Positions 10,878-18,601 of a DNA stretch of 64,000 nt are shown piece after piece; position 1 is the stretch's first letter; every line of letters begins with the position of its first letter. The stretch spans positions 189 to 64,188 of the forward strand of contig NZ_AZXF01000024.1 of the NCBI RefSeq assembly GCF_000515115.1, in the 5' to 3' direction. The notes under the pieces are model-generated. The model saw nothing but the letters and a program-made list of their open reading frames with translations, ran no database searches and had not been told where the DNA came from. Made by a program: the position numbers and the translations under genes. Origin of the DNA: Nocardiopsis sp. CNT312. GTDB lineage: Bacteria; Actinomycetota; Actinomycetes; Streptosporangiales; Streptosporangiaceae.

Positions 10878-12025
10878 GCCCGCTCGTGGACGCGGTCCGC
10901 GACCGACTCGCCGCCGCGGGCGGCCCAGTGAGCCCGGCCGGGGTCGCGGCGGCGCTGCGCGCCGAGGGCGGGGTGCTGGGCGACACCGAACTGCTGTCGC
11001 TGACCCGCAGGATCGCCGCCGACCTGTCCGGTGCCGGGCCGTTGGAGACGCTCATGGCCCCCGGCGTGACCGACATCCTCGTCAACGGGCCGGACGAGGT
11101 CTGGGTGGACGGAGGTGACGGGCTGCGACGGGCGCAGGTCCGGTTCGCTTCCGAGGAGGACGTCCGACGGCTCGCACAGCGGCTGGCCTCCCAGGCGGGC
11201 CGCAGGCTCGACGCCGCCGTGCCCTACGTCGACGCCTGCCTCCCCGGAGGCGCGAGGCTCCACGCCGTGCTGCCGCCCGTCGCGCCCGACGGGGCGTGCG
11301 TGTCGCTGCGCCTGCCGCCCGGCAGGGCGTTCGGTCTGGAGCGACTGACCGCGTGCGGAACGCTCACCGCGCGTGGGGCGGCCCTTCTTCGCGCCCTGGT
11401 GGCGGCCCGGGTTCCGTTCCTGGTCAGCGGTGGGACGGGTACCGGCAAGACCACGCTCCTGTCGTCGCTGCTCTCCCTCGCCGACCCCGGCGAGCGGCTG
11501 GTCCTGGCCGAGGACTCCCTGGAACTGCGGCCCGAGCACCCGCACGTGGTCCGCCTCCAGACCCGCCCGGCCAACATCGAGGGCCGAGGGGAGGTACCTC
11601 TGGAGGCCCTGGTGCGCCAGGCCCTGCGCATGCGTCCGGACCGGCTGGTGGTGGGCGAGGTCCGGGGGCCGGAGGTGGCCACCCTCCTGGCTGCGCTGAA
11701 CACGGGCCACGAGGGCGGGGCGAGCAGTCTGCACGCCAACAGCGCCCGGGACGTCCCCGCCAGGGTCGAGGCCCTGGGGTGCGCGGCGGGGCTCGGCCGT
11801 GACGCCGTGCACGGCCAACTGGCCGCCACCCGGGCGGTCGTCGTCCACCTGGTCCGGGAGGAGGGTCTGCGGCGTCTGGCCGAGGTCCGCGTCCTGCGCC
11901 GGGGCCCCGACGGGCTGGTGCGGGCGCTCCCCGCGGTGTCGTTCGGCCCGGACGGCTCCTACCGGGAGTTCCCGCAGGCGGCGGAGTTGGCACAGCGGCT
12001 GGGCGAGGGGTGGCGGAACGGATGA
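10874..12025 (+). CDS. tadA: TadA/CpaF secretion ATPase
   Basis: A 383-residue type II/IV secretion ATPase of the TadA family, the hexameric motor for Flp/Tad pilus assembly at the inner face of the membrane. Visible motifs are Walker A GGTGTGKTT (around residue 186), the Asp-box region VLAEDSLELR, Walker B RLVVGEVRGPE and the His-box GHEGGASSLHAN. The start is GTG at 10874, inside the stop of ssd. Its own stop overlaps the ATG of tadB (ATGA). Confidence 0.93.
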   Translation: MSPLVDAVRDRLAAAGGPVSPAGVAAALRAEGGVLGDTELLSLTRRIAADLSGAGPLETLMAPGVTDILVNGPDEVWVDGGDGLRRAQVRFASEEDVRRLAQRLASQAGRRLDAAVPYVDACLPGGARLHAVLPPVAPDGACVSLRLPPGRAFGLERLTACGTLTARGAALLRALVAARVPFLVSGGTGTGKTTLLSSLLSLADPGERLVLAEDSLELRPEHPHVVRLQTRPANIEGRGEVPLEALVRQALRMRPDRLVVGEVRGPEVATLLAALNTGHEGGASSLHANSARDVPARVEALGCAAGLGRDAVHGQLAATRAVVVHLVREEGLRRLAEVRVLRRGPDGLVRALPAVSFGPDGSYREFPQAAELAQRLGEGWRNG

Positions 12026-12825
12026 GCGCCGTCGTCCCTCTGTGCTGCGCGGCCGGGCTCGTCCTGCTCGCCCTGGTTCCCGGCCCGGCCCGGGAACTCC
12101 TGGCCCGGCTGGTCCCACCCGTGGGTGCCGACGCTCCACAGGCCGGTCCGCGGGAGACCGTACCGCGGGGCGTGTCCCGGCCCGTGGCCGCGCGGTGGGT
12201 CCGTTCCCCGGTCCGGCGGGGCGGGGCCCGGCGCCGCCGCGCGGTGATCGTGCTCTGCCGGGTGCTGGTCGCGGAACTGCGCGCGGGCCAGCCGCCAGGC
12301 GAGGCGCTGCGCCTGTCCGCTGCGGAGGCGGGACCCGAGGTGGCCGACGTCCGCGACGCCGAATCGATGCGCGCCCTCGCCGCCCGCGACCCCGACCTGT
12401 GGCCGCTGGCCTACCTGGCGGCCTGCTGGGAGGTGTCGGCCGACACCGGGGCCGGGCCGGCGGATGTGGTGGAGGCCCTCGCCGGGGAGCTGACGGAGCA
12501 CGAGGAACAGCGTTCGGAGGTCAGGGCCAGGACCGCCGGGCCGCGCACCACCGCGATCGTGCTGGGCGGACTGCCTCTCGTGGGGGTTGTGATGTCGGCG
12601 GGGCTGGGCGGCTCGCCGCTGGTGTTCCTGTTCACCACACCGCTGGGTCTGGGCTGCCTGGCCTGCGGGGCGGCCCTGGACCTGCTCGGGGCCTGGTGGA
12701 CGCTGCGCATGGTGCGCGGCGCGGTGGACGCGACCGGGGTGCGTCCCCGTGCGAGATTCCCGGCCTCCGGGCGTGCGGAACCGGCGGGTGCGGCCGAGGC
12801 CGCGGAGGGCACGGGACCGGGGTGA
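12022..12825 (+). CDS. tadB: TadB-like type II secretion F-domain membrane protein
   Basis: A 267-residue inner-membrane platform protein of the TadB/GspF type. An N-terminal span (VVPLCCAAGLVLLALVP) is followed by a cytoplasmic helical domain (VLVAELRAGQPPGEALRLSA) and two C-terminal spans (TAIVLGGLPLVGVVMSAGL and VFLFTTPLGLGCLACGAAL). It would hold TadA and TadC at the membrane. The start ATG lies in the tadA stop. The tail after the last span is Ala/Glu-rich and disordered-looking. Confidence 0.85.
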   Translation: MSAVVPLCCAAGLVLLALVPGPARELLARLVPPVGADAPQAGPRETVPRGVSRPVAARWVRSPVRRGGARRRRAVIVLCRVLVAELRAGQPPGEALRLSAAEAGPEVADVRDAESMRALAARDPDLWPLAYLAACWEVSADTGAGPADVVEALAGELTEHEEQRSEVRARTAGPRTTAIVLGGLPLVGVVMSAGLGGSPLVFLFTTPLGLGCLACGAALDLLGAWWTLRMVRGAVDATGVRPRARFPASGRAEPAGAAEAAEGTGPG

Positions 12826-12834
12826 GGGGACGGG

Positions 12835-13551
12835 ATGTTCGGAGCGGCCATGGTGGTCTTCGGTACCGCGGCGGTCTGGGTGCTCATGGGCGGGCACTCC
12901 TCGGCCCGTCGGCTCCACGGGCCGCGCGCCCCGGCCCGGCCCTGGCGTGCGTGGGAGCGGGCCGGCCGTGCCGGACCGGTTCTGGCCGGGACTTTGGGGA
13001 CGGTCGCCGCCGCTGCGGTCCTCGGGCCCGTGGGCGGTGCCGTGGCGGCGGGTATCTGTGCCGCCGTGTGGGTCCGGGACCGCCTCCGCCGTGCACGCGA
13101 GGGTGTCCTGCCGTTGACGGCGGATCTTCCCGTCGCGGTGGGCCTGCTCGCCGCGGGGGTCCGTGCGGGAGCGACCGTCCCGTCGTGCCTGGCGGCGGTG
13201 GCCCGGTCGGTCGAAGCGCCACTGGGCGGGGAGTTGGCGGTGGTCGCGGAACAACTGCGGCTGGGGGCCGATCCGACCGCGGCCTGGCGGCGGCCCGCCC
13301 TCCCGGAGCCGCTGGCCGCCGTCGGCCGCGACCTGGCGCGGGCGGCGGACACCGGATCCCCGGTCGCCGATCTGCTGGACCGGCATGCGGCCGACCTTCG
13401 GCGGGCCGCACGCGGGCGGGCCCTGGCGCGGATGGAGCGCCTGGGGGTGCTCGTCGTGGCCCCGCTGGGCCTGTGCTTCCTGCCCGCCTTCGTCCTCATC
13501 GGCATCGTCCCCCTGGCGGCCGGCCTGCTGTCCGACACGCTCGGTGGGTGA
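12835..13551 (+). CDS. tadC: TadC-like type II secretion F-domain membrane protein
   Basis: A 238-residue partner of TadB with the same F-domain plan. Hydrophobic spans lie at the N-terminus and near residues 58-80, a helical cytoplasmic region contains LAAGVRAGATVPSCLAAVARSV, and a C-terminal pair of spans (VLVVAPLGLCFLPAFVLIGIV) follows. It starts at ATG 12835 with AGGGGACGGG upstream, nine bases after tadB, and closes the operon. It is shorter than proteobacterial TadC, as usual in actinobacteria. Confidence 0.83.
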   Translation: MFGAAMVVFGTAAVWVLMGGHSSARRLHGPRAPARPWRAWERAGRAGPVLAGTLGTVAAAAVLGPVGGAVAAGICAAVWVRDRLRRAREGVLPLTADLPVAVGLLAAGVRAGATVPSCLAAVARSVEAPLGGELAVVAEQLRLGADPTAAWRRPALPEPLAAVGRDLARAADTGSPVADLLDRHAADLRRAARGRALARMERLGVLVVAPLGLCFLPAFVLIGIVPLAAGLLSDTLGG

Positions 13552-13789
13552 GCCCGTAGACCACCAGGACGGTTCTGTCCGCTCGCCGTACGGCCATACG
13601 GGGCATGCACCCCACCCTCCGTCCGAACACACCTCTGGGCCGCGTCTGTGGAGGGAACGTTCCCCTCATCGGAGCAAGGGAGAGCGCCCACACGGCCCCG
13701 GGAGACGGGACATGCACGGGTCCCCAGCCATACGGGGTCGGAGGGCCTACTGCCCTCCGTGTACCGCCCGCGGCCGGGTCGAATCAGCG

Positions 13790-14239
13790 TCAGGAGCGCT
13801 CCGGGGACTCGCTCTCGCAGAGGCCGTCGACGATGTCGTCGAGGACGCGCCCGCGGTCGGCCATCGGCATCAGCCGGAGTTCCCTGAGTACGGGGAAGGT
13901 CTCCACGCCCAGAGGGCTCGCCTTCTTGACCACGCACACCCGCATGCAGTGCTGGGTGGTGGGCTGCCAGAAGTCGCGTTCGTCCACGGGCGCCAGTGTG
14001 TAGAACACGGCCGGGTACCGTGGCGGCGCGCTCGACGCGGACCACTGGTCCAGACGGGCCAGGACAAAGCCCACGATCAGGGAGTCGAACATCCCGTTCA
14101 CCGAGAGGTCGGCCACCGCCTCCCGATCGCCCTCGGCCCGGCACTGCGTGCAGCAGGCCAGCTCGGCCCGCAGCAGCCATCTGGCGCGCGCGTGCCCCAC
14201 CTCGGAGTTCCTGAGCGTGCTCGGGTGTCGGTGTCCCAT
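13790..14239 (-). CDS. Unrecognised 149-residue protein
   Basis: A minus-strand gene convergent with tadC. The start ATG at 14239 has GGAG at a normal distance. The protein has a cysteine cluster (ACCTQCRAEGD) near residue 30 and two later cysteines (HCMRVCV), which could bind a metal, and an acidic C-terminus. No signal peptide or membrane span is visible. I do not recognise the family. Codon-position GC bias is good. It lies inside the tad region but on the other strand, so no functional link should be assumed. Confidence 0.6.
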   Translation of the reverse strand: MGHRHPSTLRNSEVGHARARWLLRAELACCTQCRAEGDREAVADLSVNGMFDSLIVGFVLARLDQWSASSAPPRYPAVFYTLAPVDERDFWQPTTQHCMRVCVVKKASPLGVETFPVLRELRLMPMADRGRVLDDIVDGLCESESPERS

Positions 14240-14504
14240 GTCTCCAGAGAGTAGAGCCGATTGGGCGGGTGGCGCCCGTGTTCACACCCGGACACGGCCG
14301 GACCCGACGGTGGTCCAGCACCGGATGCCGCTTCGGGGCAGGCCGACCTCCCGGTCTTCGAGGGCCGGGGTCCGCTCGAAGGACGCGGGCCAGACACGGA
14401 CCCGAGCCCGGAGCACACGTCTCACGACGCCCCGGGAAAAGTTCCGTGCCCCCGGAAGGCGCCATGGCCGACCGTGGGCGGTGCGGCGGTCGGCCCGCCC
14501 CGTG

Positions 14505-14849
14505 TCACGGGCCGGGGTAGGCGTGGACGGGACCTGCGCGTGCCCGCGCCCTGACGTGGCGGCCGGGGATCTCGGAGGGCAGCGAGACCACCACCTCGAC
14601 GGTGAGCCCCGTGACAGCGCAGGAGACGAGTTCGGCTCCGTTGGCCTCGGCGGTGGCGCGCGCCCGGGTGCAGGCACCGCCACGGACGGCGTCGGCGGCG
14701 GCCGTGAGGGCGGCCAGATCGGCGGCCGTGGCCGCGCGGTTCCGGTCGGTCCTGGCGGAGGCGGTCAGGAACACGGCGGACGCGGCCAGCCAGAGCAGTG
14801 CGCACAGGGCCACCGCCCACACGGTTCCGGAGCCGGAGTCGCCGCGCAC
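14505..14849 (-). CDS. TadE-like helper protein (Rv3654c type)
   Basis: A 114-residue protein with an N-terminal hydrophobic helix (VWAVALCALLWLAASAVFLTA) after a short charged start containing SGSGTV, the pattern of TadE/G-like pseudopilins. Two cysteines (GGACTRA, LVSCAV) could form a disulphide outside the membrane. It starts at GTG 14849, three bases after the TadE-like gene stop. It is probably a minor component of the Tad pilus encoded by the plus-strand ssd-tadABC operon next door. Confidence 0.75.
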   Translation of the reverse strand: MRGDSGSGTVWAVALCALLWLAASAVFLTASARTDRNRAATAADLAALTAAADAVRGGACTRARATAEANGAELVSCAVTGLTVEVVVSLPSEIPGRHVRARARAGPVHAYPGP

Positions 14850-14852
14850 CGG

Positions 14853-15194
14853 TCAGCCCCCCGGTTCCATCGGGACCGACGCCCCGGCGCTCACCGTCAC
14901 GGGCAGTGCGGTGCCCGGGCCGATCCGGAGTTCGGCCCGGACGGTCACGCGTGCGGTTCCCGCCTCCTCGGACAGGTCGACGTGGGCGGTGGCGGGGGCG
15001 GCCGAGCGGGCGAGTGCGCGGGCCCGTTCGGGGGGCTCGCCCCGGGCGAGCGCGCGGGCGCCGATCCCGGCGGCGTCGGCGCAGGACAGCCGGGTGGCGG
15101 CGGCCGAGATCCCGCCGAGCATGAGGGCGAGGACGAGCAGCAGTGAGGGGAGCACCGCGGCGGTCTCCGCGGTGACCGAGCCGCGGTCACACAC
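14853..15194 (-). CDS. TadE-like minor pilin
   Basis: 113 residues. The start region DRGSVTAETAAVLPSLLLVLALMLGG is the classic TadE signature: a short basic leader, Glu five residues into the mature helix, then one hydrophobic span. The C-terminal part is a small beta-rich domain. I start at GTG 15194, which overlaps the end of the DUF4244 gene by eight bases. A longer frame to 15284 would overlap that gene out of frame and adds no TadE homology. Confidence 0.8.
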   Translation of the reverse strand: MCDRGSVTAETAAVLPSLLLVLALMLGGISAAATRLSCADAAGIGARALARGEPPERARALARSAAPATAHVDLSEEAGTARVTVRAELRIGPGTALPVTVSAGASVPMEPGG

Positions 15195-15381
15195 CGGAGC
15201 CCAGTGCGTCCACGACGAGGTCGGTGAGCACCTGCTCCACGGTGTCGCCGGTGAGGATGGCGTACAGGACGCCGGCGAACGCAACGGCGGACACGGTGCA
15301 CAGAGCGTACTCGGCCGTGGTCATGCCGTGATCGCCGGCGGGGGCGAGGAAGCGGGCGAGGATACGTGCGGCAACGGGCAT
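15187..15381 (-). CDS. DUF4244 small pilin-like protein (Flp-type subunit)
   Basis: 64 residues: a basic N-terminus, then DHGMTTAEYALCTVSAVAFAGVLYAIL. Gly-Met followed by Thr-Thr-Ala-Glu-Tyr is the Flp-type prepilin cleavage pattern, with Glu+5 and Tyr+6. This is the best candidate for the major fibre subunit of the Tad system here. The start ATG at 15381 has GGGAGG six bases upstream. The longer frame upstream is non-coding. Confidence 0.82.
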   Translation of the reverse strand: MPVAARILARFLAPAGDHGMTTAEYALCTVSAVAFAGVLYAILTGDTVEQVLTDLVVDALGSGV

Positions 15382-15721
15382 GGGACCTCCCTGACCGGGG
15401 CCGACCGTGCGGTCGGCCTTCCCCACCAGCTTCCGCCCTCCGGGCGCAGCACAAAAGCCCCACCCACCGGCCTGTGGACAACCGAGCCGAGGCCCGGACG
15501 ATCCCCAGGACCCACTCCCTTCGCCCAGGCACCGTCGCGAACCGATCCGCGACCTCGCCGAACGAAGCCCTTCTCGGGCGAGCCGGGCATCTGCAAATTT
15601 AAACCCCCCTGTCCGATTTCGGACAATATTTCCATTGAACCCCAAGTGTTTAATTCCCATTGATATGATCAAAAGCCCGCGCAGATAAACACAATCCTCC
15701 TTTCATGAAAAAGGTGAGAAT
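15382..15721. promoter_or_regulatory. Divergent regulatory region with a 16-bp palindrome
   Basis: 340 bases between the divergent pilin gene and exported-protein gene, without a gene of its own. From about 15590 the sequence is AT-rich. A perfect palindrome, TGTCCGA TT TCGGACA, lies at 15610-15625, next to AATATT. It is a good operator candidate for the exported-protein genes to the right. No clear -35/-10 pair could be fixed. Confidence 0.45.
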
Positions 15722-16237
15722 GTGAAAAAATCGATGTCCTGGATGACAGCGACATTCCTCTCCGCCCTCGTACTGACCAGCGCCCCCGGAACCGCGAACG
15801 CGGCCAACGACGAAGCCTCCGAGATCGCAGCGCGATCACAAGCCGCCTACCCTGCGGCCCATGAGGGCTTCGCGCAGGCGTTGGCCGCCGAGGACTGTGG
15901 TGTCCGAGTCGACTGGCCACATCCGTCGAGGACCACCAACAACCAGATCCACACCCGGGTCGAGTCCTTCTGCAACGGCAGCGTCCTCGTCAACAACACC
16001 ATTACGGGCAAGAGCTACCGGTCGCGTTGGTACGGCTGGCAGCACATGAAGACCGAGACCACCGGCCCGAAGAACACGTGGCGGGTCCGTGTGACCGTGG
16101 ACGTCGACTGTGACTACGGCACCTGGCACAGGTGGCGCACCGAGGGTTATGGCAGCGGTCTCCTCAACGGACAGCCCGTGAGCGCCTCCGCCTACCAGCA
16201 CAACGACGACGAGATCATGTGCGGAGACAACAACTGA
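15722..16237 (+). CDS. Secreted protein of unknown function
   Basis: 171 residues with a clear Sec signal peptide: KK at the start, a hydrophobic core (MTATFLSALVLTSA) and a cleavage site after GTANA. The mature part is about 144 residues, rich in aromatic and polar residues (RSRWYGWQHMKTE), with four cysteines (EDCGV, ESFCNG, DVDCDY, EIMCGD) able to form two disulphides. I recognise no enzyme motif. The GTG start is preceded by AAAGGTGAGA. A lipoprotein gene overlaps its 3' end. Confidence 0.7.
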   Translation: MKKSMSWMTATFLSALVLTSAPGTANAANDEASEIAARSQAAYPAAHEGFAQALAAEDCGVRVDWPHPSRTTNNQIHTRVESFCNGSVLVNNTITGKSYRSRWYGWQHMKTETTGPKNTWRVRVTVDVDCDYGTWHRWRTEGYGSGLLNGQPVSASAYQHNDDEIMCGDNN

Positions 16238-16902
16238 CCGGAACACCAGCGCACCCCGCGCGCCGCACGGCCATCACTGCCGTGAGTGTGGTGATGGCCG
16301 TGTCGATCCCCGCTTCCATGTCCTCGTGCGCCCCACCGGATACCGCCCCCTCCACACCCGCTTCCGGCGGAGCCGCCGCCCCCTACCTGCCTGACAGCCT
16401 GCTCCACGCCCCCGAGCAGCCACCCGGGCTGCGCGTCACCACCCCTGCGAACGACGTGAAACCGCACAGAATCGCCGTCGACTGGACGAGTCTTTCCGGA
16501 CCCCTGGCAGTACCTCCGGAGAGGATCGAGTGGCCCGAAGCCCGTTTCCACGACGCTCCACCCCACATCGCGTTAGAACTCGATACCGTACAGATTCCGA
16601 CACGTGTAGTGCTGTATCGATATCCTGGGGTCGACGATTCCGGGGTCCCAGACCAGTCATCCGGAACCGAAGAGGTGTGCCATATGACGGCGCACGAAGC
16701 ACCCTGCTGGATCCAGGGCGAGGGCCGTGAAAACGCTCGGATCACCGTACCGACAGAAAGCGGAATTCTACGTCCGTACTGGGTGGTTCATGCGGCTTGG
16801 CGGGTGTTCCCTGAGAGGAGCTCCCCGTCTCCGGCAGAAGGCGAGGCGTCCTCGGTGGAGATCGCTTCCGCGTCATGGGTTCTGAGAATCGAACAAGAGT
16901 AG
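16219..16902 (+). CDS. Putative lipoprotein
   Basis: A 227-residue lipoprotein candidate. Starting at GTG 16219, the protein has a basic N-region with a late Arg pair (HPARRTA), a hydrophobic core (ITAVSVVMAVSIP) and a lipobox-like ASMSSC whose cysteine would carry the lipid. A Pro/Ser/Ala linker follows. The rest is probably extracellular, with cysteines in EEVCHM and APCWIQ. The start overlaps the preceding gene by 19 bases. Frames starting further upstream lack the signal logic. No family recognised. Confidence 0.6.
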   Translation: MRRQQLTGTPAHPARRTAITAVSVVMAVSIPASMSSCAPPDTAPSTPASGGAAAPYLPDSLLHAPEQPPGLRVTTPANDVKPHRIAVDWTSLSGPLAVPPERIEWPEARFHDAPPHIALELDTVQIPTRVVLYRYPGVDDSGVPDQSSGTEEVCHMTAHEAPCWIQGEGRENARITVPTESGILRPYWVVHAAWRVFPERSSPSPAEGEASSVEIASASWVLRIEQE

Positions 16903-16913
16903 AGGAAGAGGAC

Positions 16914-17501
16914 ATGACACAGGACATCACCATGTTCCTGTCATCGGCCTCACGTCTGTCCGTGCGCTCGGCCGCCGCCGAGGTCTTCCGGTCCGGAGCA
17001 GGCGGGGCCGAGCACGAGGCGTCGGTCTGTCGTCTTCACGCCGAGGACTGGCTGCACTGGGACTACACCGTGTGCGACGAACGAGGGGAGACCCGCCATA
17101 CGTGCGACGGGACGGTGATCCGCAGCACCGTCCCGGGACGCGGAGAGAGGCGCCACTCCCCGGTGCCCGCCGCTCCGACCCGCGACGATCCGTTGTACTT
17201 CTCCTCCTGGATGGCGTTCGCGCAAGGCTGGTTCGTGGAGATGCTCCGCCCGCTCGATCTGCTGGCGCGCGTCCGGGTCACCTCGGTAGGGGACCCCGAC
17301 GACGAGGGACGGACACGGATCACAGCGGAGCCGATGGGCAGCGAACCCTCACCCTACGGCGGGTTCGCCCTTCCTGACGGACGCGGCCTGGAACTCGGCC
17401 TCGACACCCGGCTCGGCTGCCTCACCGAGGCCAGAGTGACCCGCCGGGCTCCCACCACCGGCAAGGGAACGTTCTACCGGCTCACGCACCTGGAACCGTG
17501 A
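16914..17501 (+). CDS. Unrecognised 195-residue cytosolic protein
   Basis: The third gene of the cluster, eleven bases after the lipoprotein gene. The start ATG (16914) has AGGAAGAGG just upstream, better than the ATG at 16875. No signal peptide. The protein has two cysteines in the first third, a central HWDYTVCDERGETRHT segment and a C-terminal FALPDGRGLELGLDTRLGCLTEARV strand pattern (split), loosely like LolA/regulator-type beta sheets. That resemblance is weak. It probably works with the two exported proteins before it. Confidence 0.55.
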   Translation: MTQDITMFLSSASRLSVRSAAAEVFRSGAGGAEHEASVCRLHAEDWLHWDYTVCDERGETRHTCDGTVIRSTVPGRGERRHSPVPAAPTRDDPLYFSSWMAFAQGWFVEMLRPLDLLARVRVTSVGDPDDEGRTRITAEPMGSEPSPYGGFALPDGRGLELGLDTRLGCLTEARVTRRAPTTGKGTFYRLTHLEP

Positions 17502-17517
17502 GAGGGCCACCGGAAAG

Positions 17518-17559
17518 CGGAGGGGCCCCGGAAGCCGAACCGCTCCCGGGGCCCCTCCG
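17518..17559. terminator. Bidirectional hairpin between convergent genes
   Basis: A perfect 14-bp stem, CGGAGGGGCCCCGG (17518-17531) with CCGGGGCCCCTCCG (17546-17559), around a 14-base loop. It lies between the stop of the plus-strand gene at 17501 and the stop of the minus-strand gene at 17590, the expected place for a shared terminator. Confidence 0.8.
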
Positions 17560-17589
17560 CCGCCGACCGTCCTGGGACGGCGGCCCCGT

Positions 17590-18408
17590 CTACCCGACCT
17601 CAGCGACCACCGGAGCGCCCTCTCCGAAGAGGTCGACCATCTCGACACTGGCGACGTCGACCTCGCCGACGACGGCGATCTGTCCCTCGGTGCTCTGCCC
17701 CGGCTGAAGGGTGACGGCCTCGATGGCGTCGATGTCGGCGAACAGGGTCTCCCCCCACTCCGAGGTGACCGTGCCGTCCGCCAGGACCACGTTGAAGTTG
17801 ATCGGGTTCACGTTGATCGGCTCGGCGGAGTCGTTGACGACCTCGATATCGATCGCGGTGTACACGGTGTCGTCGATGATGTCGCCGACCGTGCCCGCGT
17901 ACGCGGCGGTCATGGTGACGCCGTTCTCCGCGGCGGGCTGGTCCGCCGGCTCTTCGGCGGGAGGCTGCTCCTCGGACGTGGCCGCGGAGGAGGGAACCGT
18001 GACCTGAGGAAGGTCGTTGAGGCTCTCCCCAGCGTTCTGCGCGACGCTGCCGATGATGAAGAAGAAGACGATGGCGGTGATGATGCTGAGCCCGAGGCAC
18101 CCGCCGCAGCCGATGGCGACCTTCGCGCCGGTGGACATGCCCTGCTTCGGCGGGGCCGGGGGGTACGGCATGCCGTAGGGCGGCTGCTGGGGTCCGGAGC
18201 CCTCAGGACCGTAGGGCCCCTGAGCATAGGAGTCCTGCGGCCCGTACGGCCCCTGAGGACCATGTGGCCCCTGAGGCGGCTGCTGGGGTCCGGAGCCCTC
18301 AGGACCGTAGGGCCCCTGAGCGTGGGGGTCCTGCGGCCCGTACGGCCCCTGAGGACCATGTGGCCCCTGAGGCGGCTGCTGGGGTCCGGACGGGGGAGGA
18401 TAACTCAT
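17590..18408 (-). CDS. Pro/Gly/Gln-rich membrane-anchored DUF4352-like protein
   Basis: 272 residues in three parts. The first 90 are cytosolic Pro-Gly-Gln-Tyr repeats, including two consecutive copies of a 32-residue unit. A single membrane span (VAIGCGGCLGLSIITAIVFFFIIGSVA) follows. The extracellular part has a Pro/Glu linker and a beta-sandwich with the Telokin-like/DUF4352 pattern (TAIDIEVVNDSAEPINVN). Such domains often bind partner proteins or ligands outside actinobacterial cells. The repeats resemble cytosolic tails seen in many actinobacterial septation or secretion proteins. Function unknown. Confidence 0.75.
   Translation of the reverse strand: MSYPPPSGPQQPPQGPHGPQGPYGPQDPHAQGPYGPEGSGPQQPPQGPHGPQGPYGPQDSYAQGPYGPEGSGPQQPPYGMPYPPAPPKQGMSTGAKVAIGCGGCLGLSIITAIVFFFIIGSVAQNAGESLNDLPQVTVPSSAATSEEQPPAEEPADQPAAENGVTMTAAYAGTVGDIIDDTVYTAIDIEVVNDSAEPINVNPINFNVVLADGTVTSEWGETLFADIDAIEAVTLQPGQSTEGQIAVVGEVDVASVEMVDLFGEGAPVVAEVG
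18196..18387 (-). repeat. Two tandem 96-bp coding repeats
   Basis: Residues 8-39 and 40-71 of the DUF4352-like protein are copies of one 32-residue unit. They differ at two positions: Asp-Pro-His in the first and Asp-Ser-Tyr in the second. The DNA repeats are 18292-18387 and 18196-18291. A third partial unit follows. The near-identity at DNA level indicates recent duplication. Confidence 0.85.
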
Positions 18409-18601
18409 GCGGTGCTCCGGTCATAGGGGTGCAGGGGGATGGCTGAGCGGGCGCCAGGACCGGGCGTGGACGGTACGGCCGGTACGTACGACGCTATCGG
18501 GCTCCACTCACACTCGATGCCAAATCATGACATAAGAGACGCAACCGGTAGGTGGAGTCCCACCAGCGGGACCGGCCCGCCCGCAGCCTGCGGACCAGCG
18601 G

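Noticed and set aside
18264-18446. Tandem repeats as a CRISPR-like or regulatory array
   Set aside because: The repeats are in frame, 96 bp with no spacers, and encode Pro/Gly/Gln units of the DUF4352-like protein.
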